Assembly: GCA_934635225.1 (NCBI GenBank)
Contig: CAKTYZ010000009.1
Span: 1-64,000, forward strand
Origin: an uncultured Kiritimatiellota bacterium
Lineage (GTDB): Bacteria; Verrucomicrobiota; Kiritimatiellia; RFP12; UBA1067
Length of the DNA stretch: 64,000 nt
Reading direction: 5' to 3'
The position numbers were made by a program, and so were the translations under genes. Below are positions 35,325 through 44,227 of the stretch, in pieces. Under the pieces are notes generated by a model, which saw only the letters and a program-made list of their open reading frames with translations, did no database searches and was not told where the DNA came from. Numbering within the stretch: position 1 is the stretch's first letter; every line of letters begins with the position of its first letter.

Positions 35325-36508
35325 GCACAAAGCCGAGAGTCGCGCCGCATGTCGCGGCATTGCCGAAGAGCGGCATCCGCAAGTTCTTTGACATTGTGGC
35401 GCAGTCGAAGGATATCGTCTCCCTTGGAGTCGGCGAGCCGGACTTTGACACGCCGTGGCACATCGCGCGCGCGGCGATGACCTGTCTGGAAGATGGCGGA
35501 ACGCACTATACCTCGAATCTTGGCACGCCCGAACTTCGGCAGGCGATTTGCCGTTATCTTGCGCGCCGTTTTGGGGCGACATTCGACTGGAATCGGGAAG
35601 TCCTTGCGACAGTCGGTGTCTCGGAGGCGATTGACCTCGCGATCCGCGCGATTTGCTCGCCAGACGATGAGGTCCTTTACCATGAACCATGCTTTGTCTC
35701 GTATGCGCCGACGATTCGACTTGCACACGCCGTTCCCGTTTGTGTCGAGACGCGTGTCGAGGACGAGTTCCGCCTCACGGTCGAGGCCTTGGAGCGAAAG
35801 GTGACGCCAAAGACAAGGGCAATCCTTCTCAACTTTCCCTGCAATCCGACGGGGGCCGTCCTTTCGCATGACGATATGCGCGCGATTCTCGCATTTGCCG
35901 AGAAGTACGACTTGCTTGTCTTGGCGGACGAGGTGTATTCAGAACTTAACTATGTCGAGACGGAGGGATTGGAGGGCGACAGTCGCAGGCTTCCTTCTTT
36001 TTCGGCTTTTCCAGACTGTCATGATCGTGTCATTCTGCTGAACGGCTTCTCGAAGTCGTGGGCGATGACGGGCTTTCGGCTGGGCTATGCCTGTGGCCCG
36101 ACGGATGTCATCGACGCGATGATGAAGATCCACCAGTATGGCATTATGTCCGCGCCGACGCTGTCACAGGCGGCGGGTGTTGAGGCGATGGATCATGGTG
36201 ACAGGGAGGTTGCGCGAATGCGCCACGAATACCGCCGCCGTCGCGATTATCTGGTGGGGGCGCTCAATGCGATGGGGCTGAAGACCGTATTGCCCAAAGG
36301 CGCGTTTTACATCTTTGCGGACATCCGCGCGACGGGGCTTTCGGACGAAGACTTCGCGTTGCGCCTACTCAAGGAGTTTGGCGTTGCAGTTGTTCCGGGA
36401 AGCGCGTTTGGCGCTTGTGGCGCCGGATTTGTGCGCATGTCCTATGCGACATCGTTGGAGAAGATCCATCTTGCCGTCGTGCGTATGCAGAAGATGTTGG
36501 GTACCTGA
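35321..36508 (+). CDS. PLP-dependent aminotransferase, class I/II
   Basis: A fold-type I aminotransferase of 395 residues, close to the aspartate/aromatic or N-succinyl-DAP aminotransferase group. Visible motifs: SLGVGEPDFDTP near the N-terminus, YTSNLGTPELRQAI, NFPCNPTGAVLS, VLADEVYSEL, PLP lysine K245 in NGFSKSWAMTGFRLGY, and VVPGSAFG before the C-terminus. The GTG start overlaps the hydrolase stop (GTGA). The amino-acid substrate cannot be fixed from the sequence. Confidence 0.92.
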   Translation: MSTKPRVAPHVAALPKSGIRKFFDIVAQSKDIVSLGVGEPDFDTPWHIARAAMTCLEDGGTHYTSNLGTPELRQAICRYLARRFGATFDWNREVLATVGVSEAIDLAIRAICSPDDEVLYHEPCFVSYAPTIRLAHAVPVCVETRVEDEFRLTVEALERKVTPKTRAILLNFPCNPTGAVLSHDDMRAILAFAEKYDLLVLADEVYSELNYVETEGLEGDSRRLPSFSAFPDCHDRVILLNGFSKSWAMTGFRLGYACGPTDVIDAMMKIHQYGIMSAPTLSQAAGVEAMDHGDREVARMRHEYRRRRDYLVGALNAMGLKTVLPKGAFYIFADIRATGLSDEDFALRLLKEFGVAVVPGSAFGACGAGFVRMSYATSLEKIHLAVVRMQKMLGT

Positions 36509-36566
36509 TTGGCATGCTGCATGGCCGAGCGCTTGGAGACGGATTCCAACTAATGGAGTGCAGACA

Positions 36567-37658
36567 ATGAGCGAAGTGAATTATCGGAGGAATGGACAGA
36601 AGTACTCGTCGAGCGGGAAGTGCTGGGGGCTGTCACCGAAGATTGGCAAAGTCAAGGCTGCGGACCCGAATGTACCGAAGCCGAAGTCGAGCCGTGAACG
36701 GCGGGCGTTGAAGAAAGGGCTTGCCGTGGGGATTTTGCTTGCGGCAATGGCCGGGTGTGTGACGGAATCCCCGTTGCCCATTCGCGGCAGGGAGCGGACG
36801 GTCATTTCCATCTCCGAAGCCTCGCGCCCGTCTTCGCCGGAAGGCCTGAGCGGCGTGACGCACCTGACAGGCAATCGCTTTCTTTCGATTGACGATCGCG
36901 GCGGACGGCTTTGGACATTGGACGTGACATTCGGGCCATCCAATTCGGTAAAGGGCTGTTCTTTGCCGTCTCATGTCAAGCTGGAAGGCGTCGTCGATGG
37001 CGAGGGTTGTGCGTGGGATCCGCTTCGGAAGACGATTTGGGTCAGTGACGAGACGGGGCCGTTTGTCTCCGAACACGATCTGAAGACAGGTCGGCGACTT
37101 GGTATGTTGGCCCTGACGGATGACTTTCGGCGGATTCGCCCGAACCGTGGACCCGAAGGGCTGACGATTTCGCCGGATGGGCTGACGCTTTGGACTTGCC
37201 CCGAAGAGGCGGTCGAGGGCGATGGAGACCTTGCTTCTCCGACGAACGGAACGCTCGTGCGGTTGCATCGATATGTGCGAGAGTCGGGTGAGGACGCTTG
37301 GCGTCATGCGGAGGAGATTCCCTATTGGGTGGATTCGATAGGAGGCCGGGACTATCAGAAAAAGTCTTGCAGCGGTGTTTCGGGGTTGTGTGCCTTGTCC
37401 GACGGCACACTGCTCGTCTTGGAGCGCGAAATGAGCGTAAAGAGCGTCTTCCCGTCGTTTCGTCTGCGGCTGTACGAAGTCCGTTCGGGTGGTGCGGCGA
37501 AACGTCTTTTGCTTGACCGCAACACGGGACTTTCGATGTACGAGGGCCTGTGCCGTGTGTCAGAATCTCCCGAGGGAGAGGTCTGCCTGTTGCTTGTTTC
37601 TGATGGTGGGGGATTGCCGCTTGAATCGTTGATGACGATCACGCTTTCCACGAAATGA
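36567..37658 (+). CDS. Phytase-like esterase lipoprotein
   Basis: The C-terminal 300 residues match the esterase-like/phytase-like beta-propeller family (SPEGLSGVTHL, RFLSIDDRGGRLW, KLEGVVDGEGCAWDPL, RGPEGLTISPDGLTLW, CSGVSGLCALSDGTLLVLERE, YEGLCR). Its substrate is unknown. A hydrophobic lipoprotein signal (GLAVGILLAAMAGC) lies at residues 49-62, so a basic N-terminal extension of almost 50 residues precedes it. The ATG at 36567 has GGAG eight bases upstream. An in-frame TTG at 36708, without a ribosome site, would give a normal-length signal peptide. The stop overlaps the PHP gene. Confidence 0.8.
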   Translation: MSEVNYRRNGQKYSSSGKCWGLSPKIGKVKAADPNVPKPKSSRERRALKKGLAVGILLAAMAGCVTESPLPIRGRERTVISISEASRPSSPEGLSGVTHLTGNRFLSIDDRGGRLWTLDVTFGPSNSVKGCSLPSHVKLEGVVDGEGCAWDPLRKTIWVSDETGPFVSEHDLKTGRRLGMLALTDDFRRIRPNRGPEGLTISPDGLTLWTCPEEAVEGDGDLASPTNGTLVRLHRYVRESGEDAWRHAEEIPYWVDSIGGRDYQKKSCSGVSGLCALSDGTLLVLEREMSVKSVFPSFRLRLYEVRSGGAAKRLLLDRNTGLSMYEGLCRVSESPEGEVCLLLVSDGGGLPLESLMTITLSTK

Positions 37659-38416
37659 AGACGAATTTTCACACCCATTCGACATTTTGTGACGGGCGCG
37701 ACACGCCTGATGCGATGGTTCGCGCTGCACTTGAAAAAGGTTTTGACGTGCTGGGATTTTCCTCTCACTCCGAAATGTTGCGAGACCCGTCCGCCTATCG
37801 AGATGAGATTCGCGCGCTTGCGAAGAGGTATCGCGGTCGGATTGAGATTCGGTGTGGCATCGAGGCGGACTGGCCCTGTCCGCTTGATCTTGCGCCTTAC
37901 GACTACGTGATCGGCTCAGTCCATTTCGTGCCGCTTGCGTCTGGCGGACGGCTGGCGTTCGACCAGGCGCCTGAGACTCTCAAGAATGGCATTCGCGATC
38001 ACTTTGGCGGTGATGCCAGGGCGTTCGTGCGCACCTACTTTGCGATAGAGCGTGAAATGCTCGCGGCCGGTCGCTTCGACATTGTCGGGCATCCCGATCT
38101 CGTGCGCAAGTTCAATGCCAAGCATCCGTTCTTTGATGAGAACGCGGACTGGTATCGCGCGGAACTCGAGAAGACGGCGGATACGATTGCGGCAACTGGG
38201 AGGCCAGTTGAAATCAATACGGGGGCGATTTCGCGCGGTTGGCTTGACGAAGCCTATCCTTCGCCCGAGTTTCGCGCGTTGCTGCGCACGCGTGGCGTGC
38301 GCTTCATCCTCTCGGCTGACGCACACGCGGCGGAGGCGCTTGACTGTGCGTTTGATCGGTTTGCTGATGCGGACGGACTTCTGACGGAGGAGGAACTGCA
38401 TGCGTATCTATTGTGA
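37655..38416 (+). CDS. Histidinol-phosphatase-like PHP-domain protein
   Basis: A PHP-fold metal-dependent phosphatase of 253 residues, resembling HisJ/HisK histidinol phosphatase. Metal-binding motifs: HTHSTFCDG (H6, H8), GFSSHSEM, CGIEADW, YDYVIGSVHF, GHPDLVRKF and SADAHA. No other his genes are nearby, so the histidine-pathway role is by homology only. It overlaps both neighbours (ATGA with the gene before, 17 bases with the gene after). Confidence 0.88.
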   Translation: MKTNFHTHSTFCDGRDTPDAMVRAALEKGFDVLGFSSHSEMLRDPSAYRDEIRALAKRYRGRIEIRCGIEADWPCPLDLAPYDYVIGSVHFVPLASGGRLAFDQAPETLKNGIRDHFGGDARAFVRTYFAIEREMLAAGRFDIVGHPDLVRKFNAKHPFFDENADWYRAELEKTADTIAATGRPVEINTGAISRGWLDEAYPSPEFRALLRTRGVRFILSADAHAAEALDCAFDRFADADGLLTEEELHAYLL

Positions 38417-39002
38417 CATGGATGACATCCTTTGTGAGACGGCGCGGTCGCTCAGTGCGCTTGTCGCGCAGATGTACGGCATCCAAGTCTCCTATGATGA
38501 GATCCACCAGTTCGACCTGAAAAAGTCGTTTGGGCTGGTGGATGCGCAGATGCGTGCGTTCATGGAGGCTGCGCATTCGCCGTCGAATCTGCTGACTTAC
38601 CCTGAGACGCCGGGTGCCGTGGCGGGGCTCAAGGCCCTTGCAGCGGCTGGGCACGTCGTCGAGATCGTCACGGGACGACCGTCATCATCTCATCTGGCGA
38701 CGGAAACATGGCTGAGATCCGTCGGGCTGGGGGCGTTTCCCGTCACTTACGTAAACAAGTATGGACGCCTCTTTTCTCAGGATGGCGATGCGCCTGAGAT
38801 GGTCACGCTTGAGGCGTTGTTGGCGCGTCATTACGATGTGGCGATCGAAGATTCCCCGATGGTATTGCCGTCGCTTTCGGTGTGGACGGAGACGCAGATG
38901 CTCGTCTTCGACCGTCCGTGGAACCGTTCCTTTGCGCTCGCGCCGAACATGGCGCGCGTCTGGGGGTGGCCTGAGATCTTGAGCCGTATCGGCAGACCTT
39001 GA
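38400..39002 (+). CDS. HAD-type 5'(3')-deoxyribonucleotidase-like phosphatase
   Basis: The 200-residue protein belongs to the HAD superfamily: motif I CDMDDILCET (D6 nucleophile, D8 acid), motif II IVTGRPSSS, and the acidic motif IEDSP near the C-terminus. The arrangement and length fit the NT5C family of small nucleotidases. It is the last gene in the run that starts at the flavodiiron promoter. Confidence 0.8.
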   Translation: MRIYCDMDDILCETARSLSALVAQMYGIQVSYDEIHQFDLKKSFGLVDAQMRAFMEAAHSPSNLLTYPETPGAVAGLKALAAAGHVVEIVTGRPSSSHLATETWLRSVGLGAFPVTYVNKYGRLFSQDGDAPEMVTLEALLARHYDVAIEDSPMVLPSLSVWTETQMLVFDRPWNRSFALAPNMARVWGWPEILSRIGRP

Positions 39003-39034
39003 CCATGTCGGCGCCGTTTCGCTCCCCATGTCCA

Positions 39035-39064
39035 TTGACAGACGGGGTCATCTTAGAGTATACT
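39035..39064 (+). promoter_or_regulatory. -35/-10 promoter of the Gfo/Idh/MocA gene
   Basis: A consensus TTGACA (39035-39040) and TATACT (39059-39064) are 18 bases apart. It lacks the TGn extension, which fits with having a perfect -35. AAGGAGATG gives the ribosome site. Confidence 0.85.
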
Positions 39065-39116
39065 GTCATCGTCAGGTTGATGAGTTGTTCCTGATGAGGC
39101 TAACAAGAGGAAGGAG

Positions 39117-40535
39117 ATGAAGACAAATCGTCGTCAGTTCTTGGCATCCGCAGGGTCTTTGGGCGCCTTCATGATTTTGCCGCGTCGGCTCATCGCCGGG
39201 AGCGGGCAGACTCCGCCAAGCGAGACCGTTTGCCTTGCGGCGATTGGCGCCGGCGGGCGCGCGTGCGCGAACATCAACGGCTGTGCGAATGCGGGCGCAC
39301 GGATCGTCGGTTTGTGCGACGTGGATGACCGCCGTTCCGGAGGAATGCGCAAGAAGTTCCCAAACGCCTCGTATTTCACGCATTATCGCGAGATGCTTGA
39401 CAAGTTGGATCGTGGCATTGACGCGGTGCTGATCGGCGTGCCGGATCATTGGCATGCGACGATGGCGGTCGAATGTCTGCGACGCGGCAAACACGTGCAG
39501 TGCGAAAAGCCCTTGGCGCAGAGCTTCCACGAGATGGACGAGATGCTGGCGGCGGCCAAGCGCAATCCCCGTCTGGTCACGCAGGCCATGAACCAAGGCC
39601 ATGCCTACGACACCATTCGAGATTTCCGCGAGTGGGTGGATGCGGGCTTGATCGGGACCATCAAGGAAGCCCATATCTGGTGCCCGGCCAAGTATTCGTT
39701 CATGGACAAACTCGACGAGCTGAAGCAGCATTGGGATGTCCCCAAGGAACTGAACTGGGATCAGTGGCAGGGACCTGTGCCGCATCGCCCCTACTATCCA
39801 AAGTATCTGCCGGGGGTCTGGCGCTTCTGGACGATGTATGGGACGAATACGCTCGGCGACTGGAGTTGCCATTTGATGGATCCGTTGTTCTGGACGTTGG
39901 GCCTGGGATTGCCGCAGACGGTCAAGGCCGAGGTGTTCGGCAGTTGGACACCGGATCAGCACGGGCTCACGTTCCCGAAAGGCGTTCGGACGACATTTGA
40001 GTATGTCGCGCGCGACGGCAAGCCGTTCAAGCTCGTCTGGTACGATGGCGAGGCCTGTGCCACGGTTCCGAAGCCGGAGGCCTACAAGGACGATTCGTCG
40101 CTCTTCCCGCCGACGATGACGGGGGAAGTGGCCAAGAAGCACCGCGACGGCATGGCGAACGGTGCGTTCGTCTATGGCACGCGTGGCGTAATCGAATACG
40201 GGCATCATGGTGCGAACTATCTGCGCATGCTGCCGGATTTGACTTTGGAGAAGATGCGCAAGGATGGCGCGTGTCCGCCGCAAAAGTACCTGCGTGTGAA
40301 GGGCCAGAGTCCGGATTCCAAACCTTACAATGAATTCCTGTCCGCGATTAAGGGCGGCCCGCGCGTCGGAAGCGATTTCGTCTATGCGGGCGCGATGACC
40401 CAGTGTTCGCTCACGGGCGTCGCCGCGCTCTTTGACCCCGGGAAGAAGCTGAAATGGGATGCCGTGCGGCGGCGCTTCGCGAACAGCGCGGCGGCGAACG
40501 CGCGCCTTCGACAGGAGCGTCTTTTGGGTTGGTAG
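39117..40535 (+). CDS. Tat-exported Gfo/Idh/MocA-family oxidoreductase
   Basis: This 472-residue NAD(P)-dependent dehydrogenase-type protein is probably active on sugars or glycan-derived substrates in the periplasm. The N-terminus has a twin-arginine signal (NRRQFLASAGSLGAFM). A Rossmann domain follows with AAIGAGGRA, IVGLCDVDD and GVPDHWHATMAVECLRRGKHVQCEKPLAQS, where EKP is the conserved catalytic Lys motif. The C-terminal domain is of the GFO_IDH_MocA_C type. Proteins of this exported class are often encoded near polysaccharide-degradation genes, in keeping with the hydrolases here. Confidence 0.92.
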   Translation: MKTNRRQFLASAGSLGAFMILPRRLIAGSGQTPPSETVCLAAIGAGGRACANINGCANAGARIVGLCDVDDRRSGGMRKKFPNASYFTHYREMLDKLDRGIDAVLIGVPDHWHATMAVECLRRGKHVQCEKPLAQSFHEMDEMLAAAKRNPRLVTQAMNQGHAYDTIRDFREWVDAGLIGTIKEAHIWCPAKYSFMDKLDELKQHWDVPKELNWDQWQGPVPHRPYYPKYLPGVWRFWTMYGTNTLGDWSCHLMDPLFWTLGLGLPQTVKAEVFGSWTPDQHGLTFPKGVRTTFEYVARDGKPFKLVWYDGEACATVPKPEAYKDDSSLFPPTMTGEVAKKHRDGMANGAFVYGTRGVIEYGHHGANYLRMLPDLTLEKMRKDGACPPQKYLRVKGQSPDSKPYNEFLSAIKGGPRVGSDFVYAGAMTQCSLTGVAALFDPGKKLKWDAVRRRFANSAAANARLRQERLLGW

Positions 40536-40569
40536 AAACAGTCAGACATCAGCCAAGGGAGGTGCCAAG

Positions 40570-41307
40570 ATGGTTTTATTTGGATTCCGAAAGAAAGAGT
40601 CGGCGACCTTTTCCGTGCCGGCGGGTGACGTGTCGACCGTCCGGTCCGTCGCGCGGAGCGAGACAGGGCTGGTGCGAGCCGACAATCAGGACCATCTGTT
40701 TGTTGACGACGCGCGCCTCGTCTATTGCGTTGCGGATGGCGTCGGCAGTGGCGCGGAAGGCGGGCGGGCGAGTGAAATCGTCTGCGCGAACCTGAAGATG
40801 GTCGTCTACGCGGCGGCGGATTCCTTCAAGGCCCGTGTGTCGGCGGTGCAGAAAGCCGTCGAGGACTCCAATGCGGCCCTTTACGCCTATGCGCGCGACC
40901 GAAACGTGCCGCTGGTCGCCTCGACGGTTGCGGTGCTGGTGCTGGATCCTGAGAATCCGCGTCATGCGGCGATTTGCAATGTGGGCGACAGCCGAATCTA
41001 CCGGTTTCGGCGCGGCATGCCCGAACTCTTGACGCACGACCATCGGCAGGGGCTTGACAGCCGTGCGTTGACGCGCGCGGTTGGCGCGGCGGAGACGGTG
41101 CAGACCGAGTGGACGGAACTGGATTCGACGGACGGTTCACGCTTTCTTCTCTGTACGGATGGCGTACATGACGTTCTTTCGCCCGGGCGTCTTTCGGTCT
41201 ACGTGTCTGCCGCGCCGACGTTGGAGTCCGCCGCCGAAAGGTTGTCCGCAGATGTGCTTCGCCGAGGCGCCCCCGACAATTTCTCCTTCATCGCCCTTGA
41301 GGTGTAA
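40570..41307 (+). CDS. PP2C-family serine/threonine phosphatase
   Basis: A metal-dependent phosphatase of 245 residues. Motifs: ARSETGLVRADNQD (RxxNxD), VADGVGSGAEGGRAS, NVGDSRIYRFR, LLCTDGVHDVLS and APDNFSFIAL, which provide the metal-binding aspartates. There is no partner kinase gene in the window. The ATG at 40570 has GGAGGT just upstream; an upstream in-frame ATG inside the previous gene is ignored. Confidence 0.9.
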   Translation: MVLFGFRKKESATFSVPAGDVSTVRSVARSETGLVRADNQDHLFVDDARLVYCVADGVGSGAEGGRASEIVCANLKMVVYAAADSFKARVSAVQKAVEDSNAALYAYARDRNVPLVASTVAVLVLDPENPRHAAICNVGDSRIYRFRRGMPELLTHDHRQGLDSRALTRAVGAAETVQTEWTELDSTDGSRFLLCTDGVHDVLSPGRLSVYVSAAPTLESAAERLSADVLRRGAPDNFSFIALEV

Positions 41308-41355
41308 TCGCGCATTTTGAGCACTTAAGCCGCCAAGGCCGCCGTGACGCAGCGG

Positions 41356-41368
41356 TTTTTGGTATAAT
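41356..41368 (+). promoter_or_regulatory. Extended -10 promoter of gpmI
   Basis: TTTTTGG then TATAAT at 41363-41368, followed by ACGCGC. It is the cleanest copy of the window-wide motif. The T-tract directly follows short GC-rich complementary arms (GCCGC/GCGG), so it may also serve as a weak terminator tail for the PP2C gene. Confidence 0.85.
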
Positions 41369-41392
41369 ACGCGCTGATTTCAAGGAGACATC

Positions 41393-42979
41393 ATGAGACC
41401 AGTAGTATTCATCATTCGTGACGGTTGGGGCATCAATCCCCGCAAGGACGGAAACTCCGTATTTGAGGCCAAGACCCCGGTTGTCGACCAGATTCGTGCG
41501 CGCTATCCCCATTGCCTTCTGGATTGTTGCGGCGAGGCTGTGGGCCTCCCCGACGGTTATCAGGGGTCGTCTGAAGTCGGCCACCTCAACATGGGCGCGG
41601 GGCGTATCGTCGTGCAGGAACTGAAGCGCATTGACGACGGGCTCAGTTCGGGCGAGCTCTTCCAGAGCGAGAAGTGGGCGAACCTCATCGCGAACTGGAA
41701 GAAGAACAACTCGCAGTTCCACTTCTTTGGCCTTCTGCAGGACGAAGGCGTGCATGCGCATCAGGAACATCTTTTCAAGCTCATGAAACGTGCGCGGCAG
41801 GAGTTCCCCGAAGGGAGGATTGTCGTGCATCCGTTCCTTGACGGTCGTGATACGCCGCCGCGCTCGACTTTGGAGTACGTCGCGCGTCTGAAACAAGAGC
41901 TTGCCGCCGTCGGCAACGCGACGATTGGCACGGCAATGGGCCGCTACTACGGCATGGACCGCTCGAAGAACTACAAACTCACGAGCGAGGCCTACGAGTG
42001 CATCGTCGCGTGCCAAGGCAAGAAGGCCGCGACGATTGAAGAGGCCGTCAAGTCTGAATACGCGAACGGCAAGACGCCGGACAACACGCCGATGACCGAC
42101 GAATACATTCCGTGTTACGTGATCGGCGGCTATGCCGGCATGAAGGACGGGGATGTCGTCATGCATACGAACTATCGTCAGGACCGCGCGATTCAACTCA
42201 CTCAGGCCTTCGTTTGCGACGACTATCCGGGCGCGCGCTCGATGCGTCCGCAGGTGACGTTCCTTGGCTTCACGCGCTACTGGGACGAGTTCAAGGACTA
42301 TCTCCTTGGCGCGATGGGCGCAGGTGGCGGCATGGACAACCTCCTCGGAGAGGTCATCTCGAAAGCTGGTCTTCGTCAGCTTCGCCTCGCGGAAACGCAG
42401 AAGATCAAGCATGTGACGAGCTTCTTCAACGGCAAGTCCACCACGCCGTCGGCAGGAGAGGACCAAATCGAGGTCAAATCGCGCTTCGACGCGGCGACCT
42501 TCGCCAGTCACCCGGAGATGGAGGCCTACAATGTCACGGACGAGCTTCTGAAACGTTTGGAGAACAATCCGTATGGCTTCATCGTCGTCAATTACGCGAA
42601 TTGCGACATGGTTGGCCATACGGGCGACGAGAAGGCGGCGACGAAAGCCGTCGAGGTGACGGACGAGTGCATCGGCAAGATCCTGCCGCGTCTGCTGGAA
42701 CTCGACGCGCATGTCCTCGTCTTCGCCGATCACGGCAACGCCGAACAGATGGTCGATTACAAGACGGGCCTGACGAAGACATCGCACACGCTTAATCTTG
42801 TGGATTGCTTTTATGTCGCAAATGACGCGGCAGGCGTGCGTCTAACGCCGCTCGCGAAGCTTTCGGCGGTCGCGCCGACGGCCTTGCAGATGCTTGGCAT
42901 CCCCGTGCCGTCCGAGATGACGACACCCTCGCTTCTTGCCGGCAAGGAAAACTGGTCGAAAACGTCGCTTAACATCTGA
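41393..42979 (+). CDS. gpmI: 2,3-bisphosphoglycerate-independent phosphoglycerate mutase
   Basis: GpmI interconverts 3- and 2-phosphoglycerate in glycolysis using two manganese ions. The 528-residue protein has IIRDGWG at the start, the catalytic serine S60 in GSSEVGHLNMGAGR, HPFLDGRDTPP, TNYRQDRAIQLT, ANCDMVGHTGD and FADHGNAEQM. AAGGAG lies before the ATG. It is a single-gene transcript, with a promoter before and a hairpin after. Confidence 0.96.
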   Translation: MRPVVFIIRDGWGINPRKDGNSVFEAKTPVVDQIRARYPHCLLDCCGEAVGLPDGYQGSSEVGHLNMGAGRIVVQELKRIDDGLSSGELFQSEKWANLIANWKKNNSQFHFFGLLQDEGVHAHQEHLFKLMKRARQEFPEGRIVVHPFLDGRDTPPRSTLEYVARLKQELAAVGNATIGTAMGRYYGMDRSKNYKLTSEAYECIVACQGKKAATIEEAVKSEYANGKTPDNTPMTDEYIPCYVIGGYAGMKDGDVVMHTNYRQDRAIQLTQAFVCDDYPGARSMRPQVTFLGFTRYWDEFKDYLLGAMGAGGGMDNLLGEVISKAGLRQLRLAETQKIKHVTSFFNGKSTTPSAGEDQIEVKSRFDAATFASHPEMEAYNVTDELLKRLENNPYGFIVVNYANCDMVGHTGDEKAATKAVEVTDECIGKILPRLLELDAHVLVFADHGNAEQMVDYKTGLTKTSHTLNLVDCFYVANDAAGVRLTPLAKLSAVAPTALQMLGIPVPSEMTTPSLLAGKENWSKTSLNI

Positions 42980-42996
42980 TTCGGTGGGTTAGCGAA

Positions 42997-43031
42997 AAAG
43001 GGGCCTCTTCTCGCTCGGAAGGGGCCCCTTT
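42997..43031 (+). terminator. Hairpin terminator after gpmI
   Basis: AAAGGGGCC (42997-43005) pairs with GGCCCCTTT (43023-43031) across a 17-base loop. Only three T residues follow, so the tail is weak; with five A residues on the left side it could work in both orientations. Confidence 0.7.
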
Positions 43032-43069
43032 GAACTCGGCGGTGTGATTTCATCCACACGGACGCGTCA

Positions 43070-43083
43070 TTTTTTGATATAAT
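43070..43083 (+). promoter_or_regulatory. Extended -10 promoter of fba
   Basis: TTTTTTGA then TATAAT at 43078-43083, followed by ACGCAC. A small GGGC-GATT-GCCC hairpin (43097-43108) lies in the leader before the AGGAG site. Confidence 0.83.
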
Positions 43084-43134
43084 ACGCACAAATTGTAGGG
43101 CGATTGCCCGAAAACAAACAGGAGCAAATCAAAC

Positions 43135-44133
43135 ATGGTCAGCTACAAGCAGCTTGGTCTCGTGAACACGAAGGAGATGTTTGCGAAGGCGGTCAAAGGC
43201 GGGTATGCCATCCCGGCGTTCAACTTCAACACGATGGAGCAGATGCAGGCCATCGTCCAGGCGGCGGTCGAGACGAAGTCCCCCGTCATCATGCAGGTGT
43301 CGAAGGGCGCCCGCAAGTATGCGAACCCGACGATCCTCCGCTACATGGCTCAGGGCGCGGTTGAATATGCGAAGGAACTGGGCTGTGCGAATCCGCAGAT
43401 CGTTCTTCACCTTGATCACGGCGACAGCTTCGAGACATGCAAGAGCTGCATCGACAGCGGTTTCTCGTCTGTCATGATCGACGGTTCGTCGCTTCCGTTC
43501 GAGGAGAACATCGCTCTCACGAAGAAGGTTGTCGAGTACGCCCATCAGTACGATGTCACGGTTGAGGCCGAGCTCGGCGTTCTTGCGGGAGTCGAAGACG
43601 AGGTCGCGTCGGAAGAGTCTCATTACACGAAGCCCGAGGAGGTGATTGAGTTCTCTCAGAAGACGGGTTGCGATTCGCTCGCGATTTCCATTGGCACTTC
43701 ACACGGTGCCTACAAGTTCAAGCCCGAGCAGTGCACGCGCGATCCCCAGACGGGCAAGCTCATCCCGCCGCCGCTCGCGTTCGACGTTCTCAAGGCCGTC
43801 GAGGAGAAGCTTCCGGGCTTTCCGATCGTCCTCCATGGCTCGTCCAGCGTCCCGCAGGAGTATGTCGACACCATCAACAGGTTCGGCGGCAAGCTTCCGG
43901 ACGCGGTCGGCATCCCGGAAGAGCAGCTTCGTCAAGCGGCGAAGAGCGCGGTCTGCAAGATCAACATCGACTCCGACTCCCGTCTCGCGATGACGGCGGC
44001 GATTCGCCAGCACTTCGCGGAGCATCCGGAGCACTTCGATCCGCGCCAGTATCTCACGCCGGCGCGTGACGAGATGAAAAAGCTCTACATTCACAAGATC
44101 GTGAATGTGCTTGGCTCCAACGACAAGCTCTAA
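43135..44133 (+). CDS. fba: Class II fructose-bisphosphate aldolase
   Basis: A zinc aldolase cleaving fructose-1,6-bisphosphate in glycolysis. The 332-residue protein shows GYAIPAFNFNTMEQMQ, VLHLDHGDSFE (catalytic Asp and zinc His), MIDGSSLPFEENI, VEAELGVLAGVEDEV, SIGTSHGAYKF (zinc His region), IVLHGSSSVP and VCKINIDSDSR. It stands next to gpmI but has its own promoter and terminator. Confidence 0.96.
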   Translation: MVSYKQLGLVNTKEMFAKAVKGGYAIPAFNFNTMEQMQAIVQAAVETKSPVIMQVSKGARKYANPTILRYMAQGAVEYAKELGCANPQIVLHLDHGDSFETCKSCIDSGFSSVMIDGSSLPFEENIALTKKVVEYAHQYDVTVEAELGVLAGVEDEVASEESHYTKPEEVIEFSQKTGCDSLAISIGTSHGAYKFKPEQCTRDPQTGKLIPPPLAFDVLKAVEEKLPGFPIVLHGSSSVPQEYVDTINRFGGKLPDAVGIPEEQLRQAAKSAVCKINIDSDSRLAMTAAIRQHFAEHPEHFDPRQYLTPARDEMKKLYIHKIVNVLGSNDKL

Positions 44134-44149
44134 GAGCGACACTCGGGCG

Positions 44150-44180
44150 AAGGGCGCGTGGGCAAGAACACGCGCCCTTT
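44150..44180 (+). terminator. Hairpin terminator after fba
   Basis: AAGGGCGCGTG (44150-44160) pairs with CACGCGCCCTT (44169-44179) around GGCAAGAA, giving an 11-bp stem followed by TTTG. It is 16 bases after the fba stop. Confidence 0.82.
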
Positions 44181-44227
44181 GTCTTCCGCATTCCTGAAAT
44201 ACCTTAAGAAGAGAAGGAGGTCCTGAC

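Noticed and set aside
39085..39116. CTGATGAG string in the leader of the Gfo/Idh/MocA gene as a possible hammerhead ribozyme
   Set aside because: The matching GAAA core and stem I/III arms are missing.
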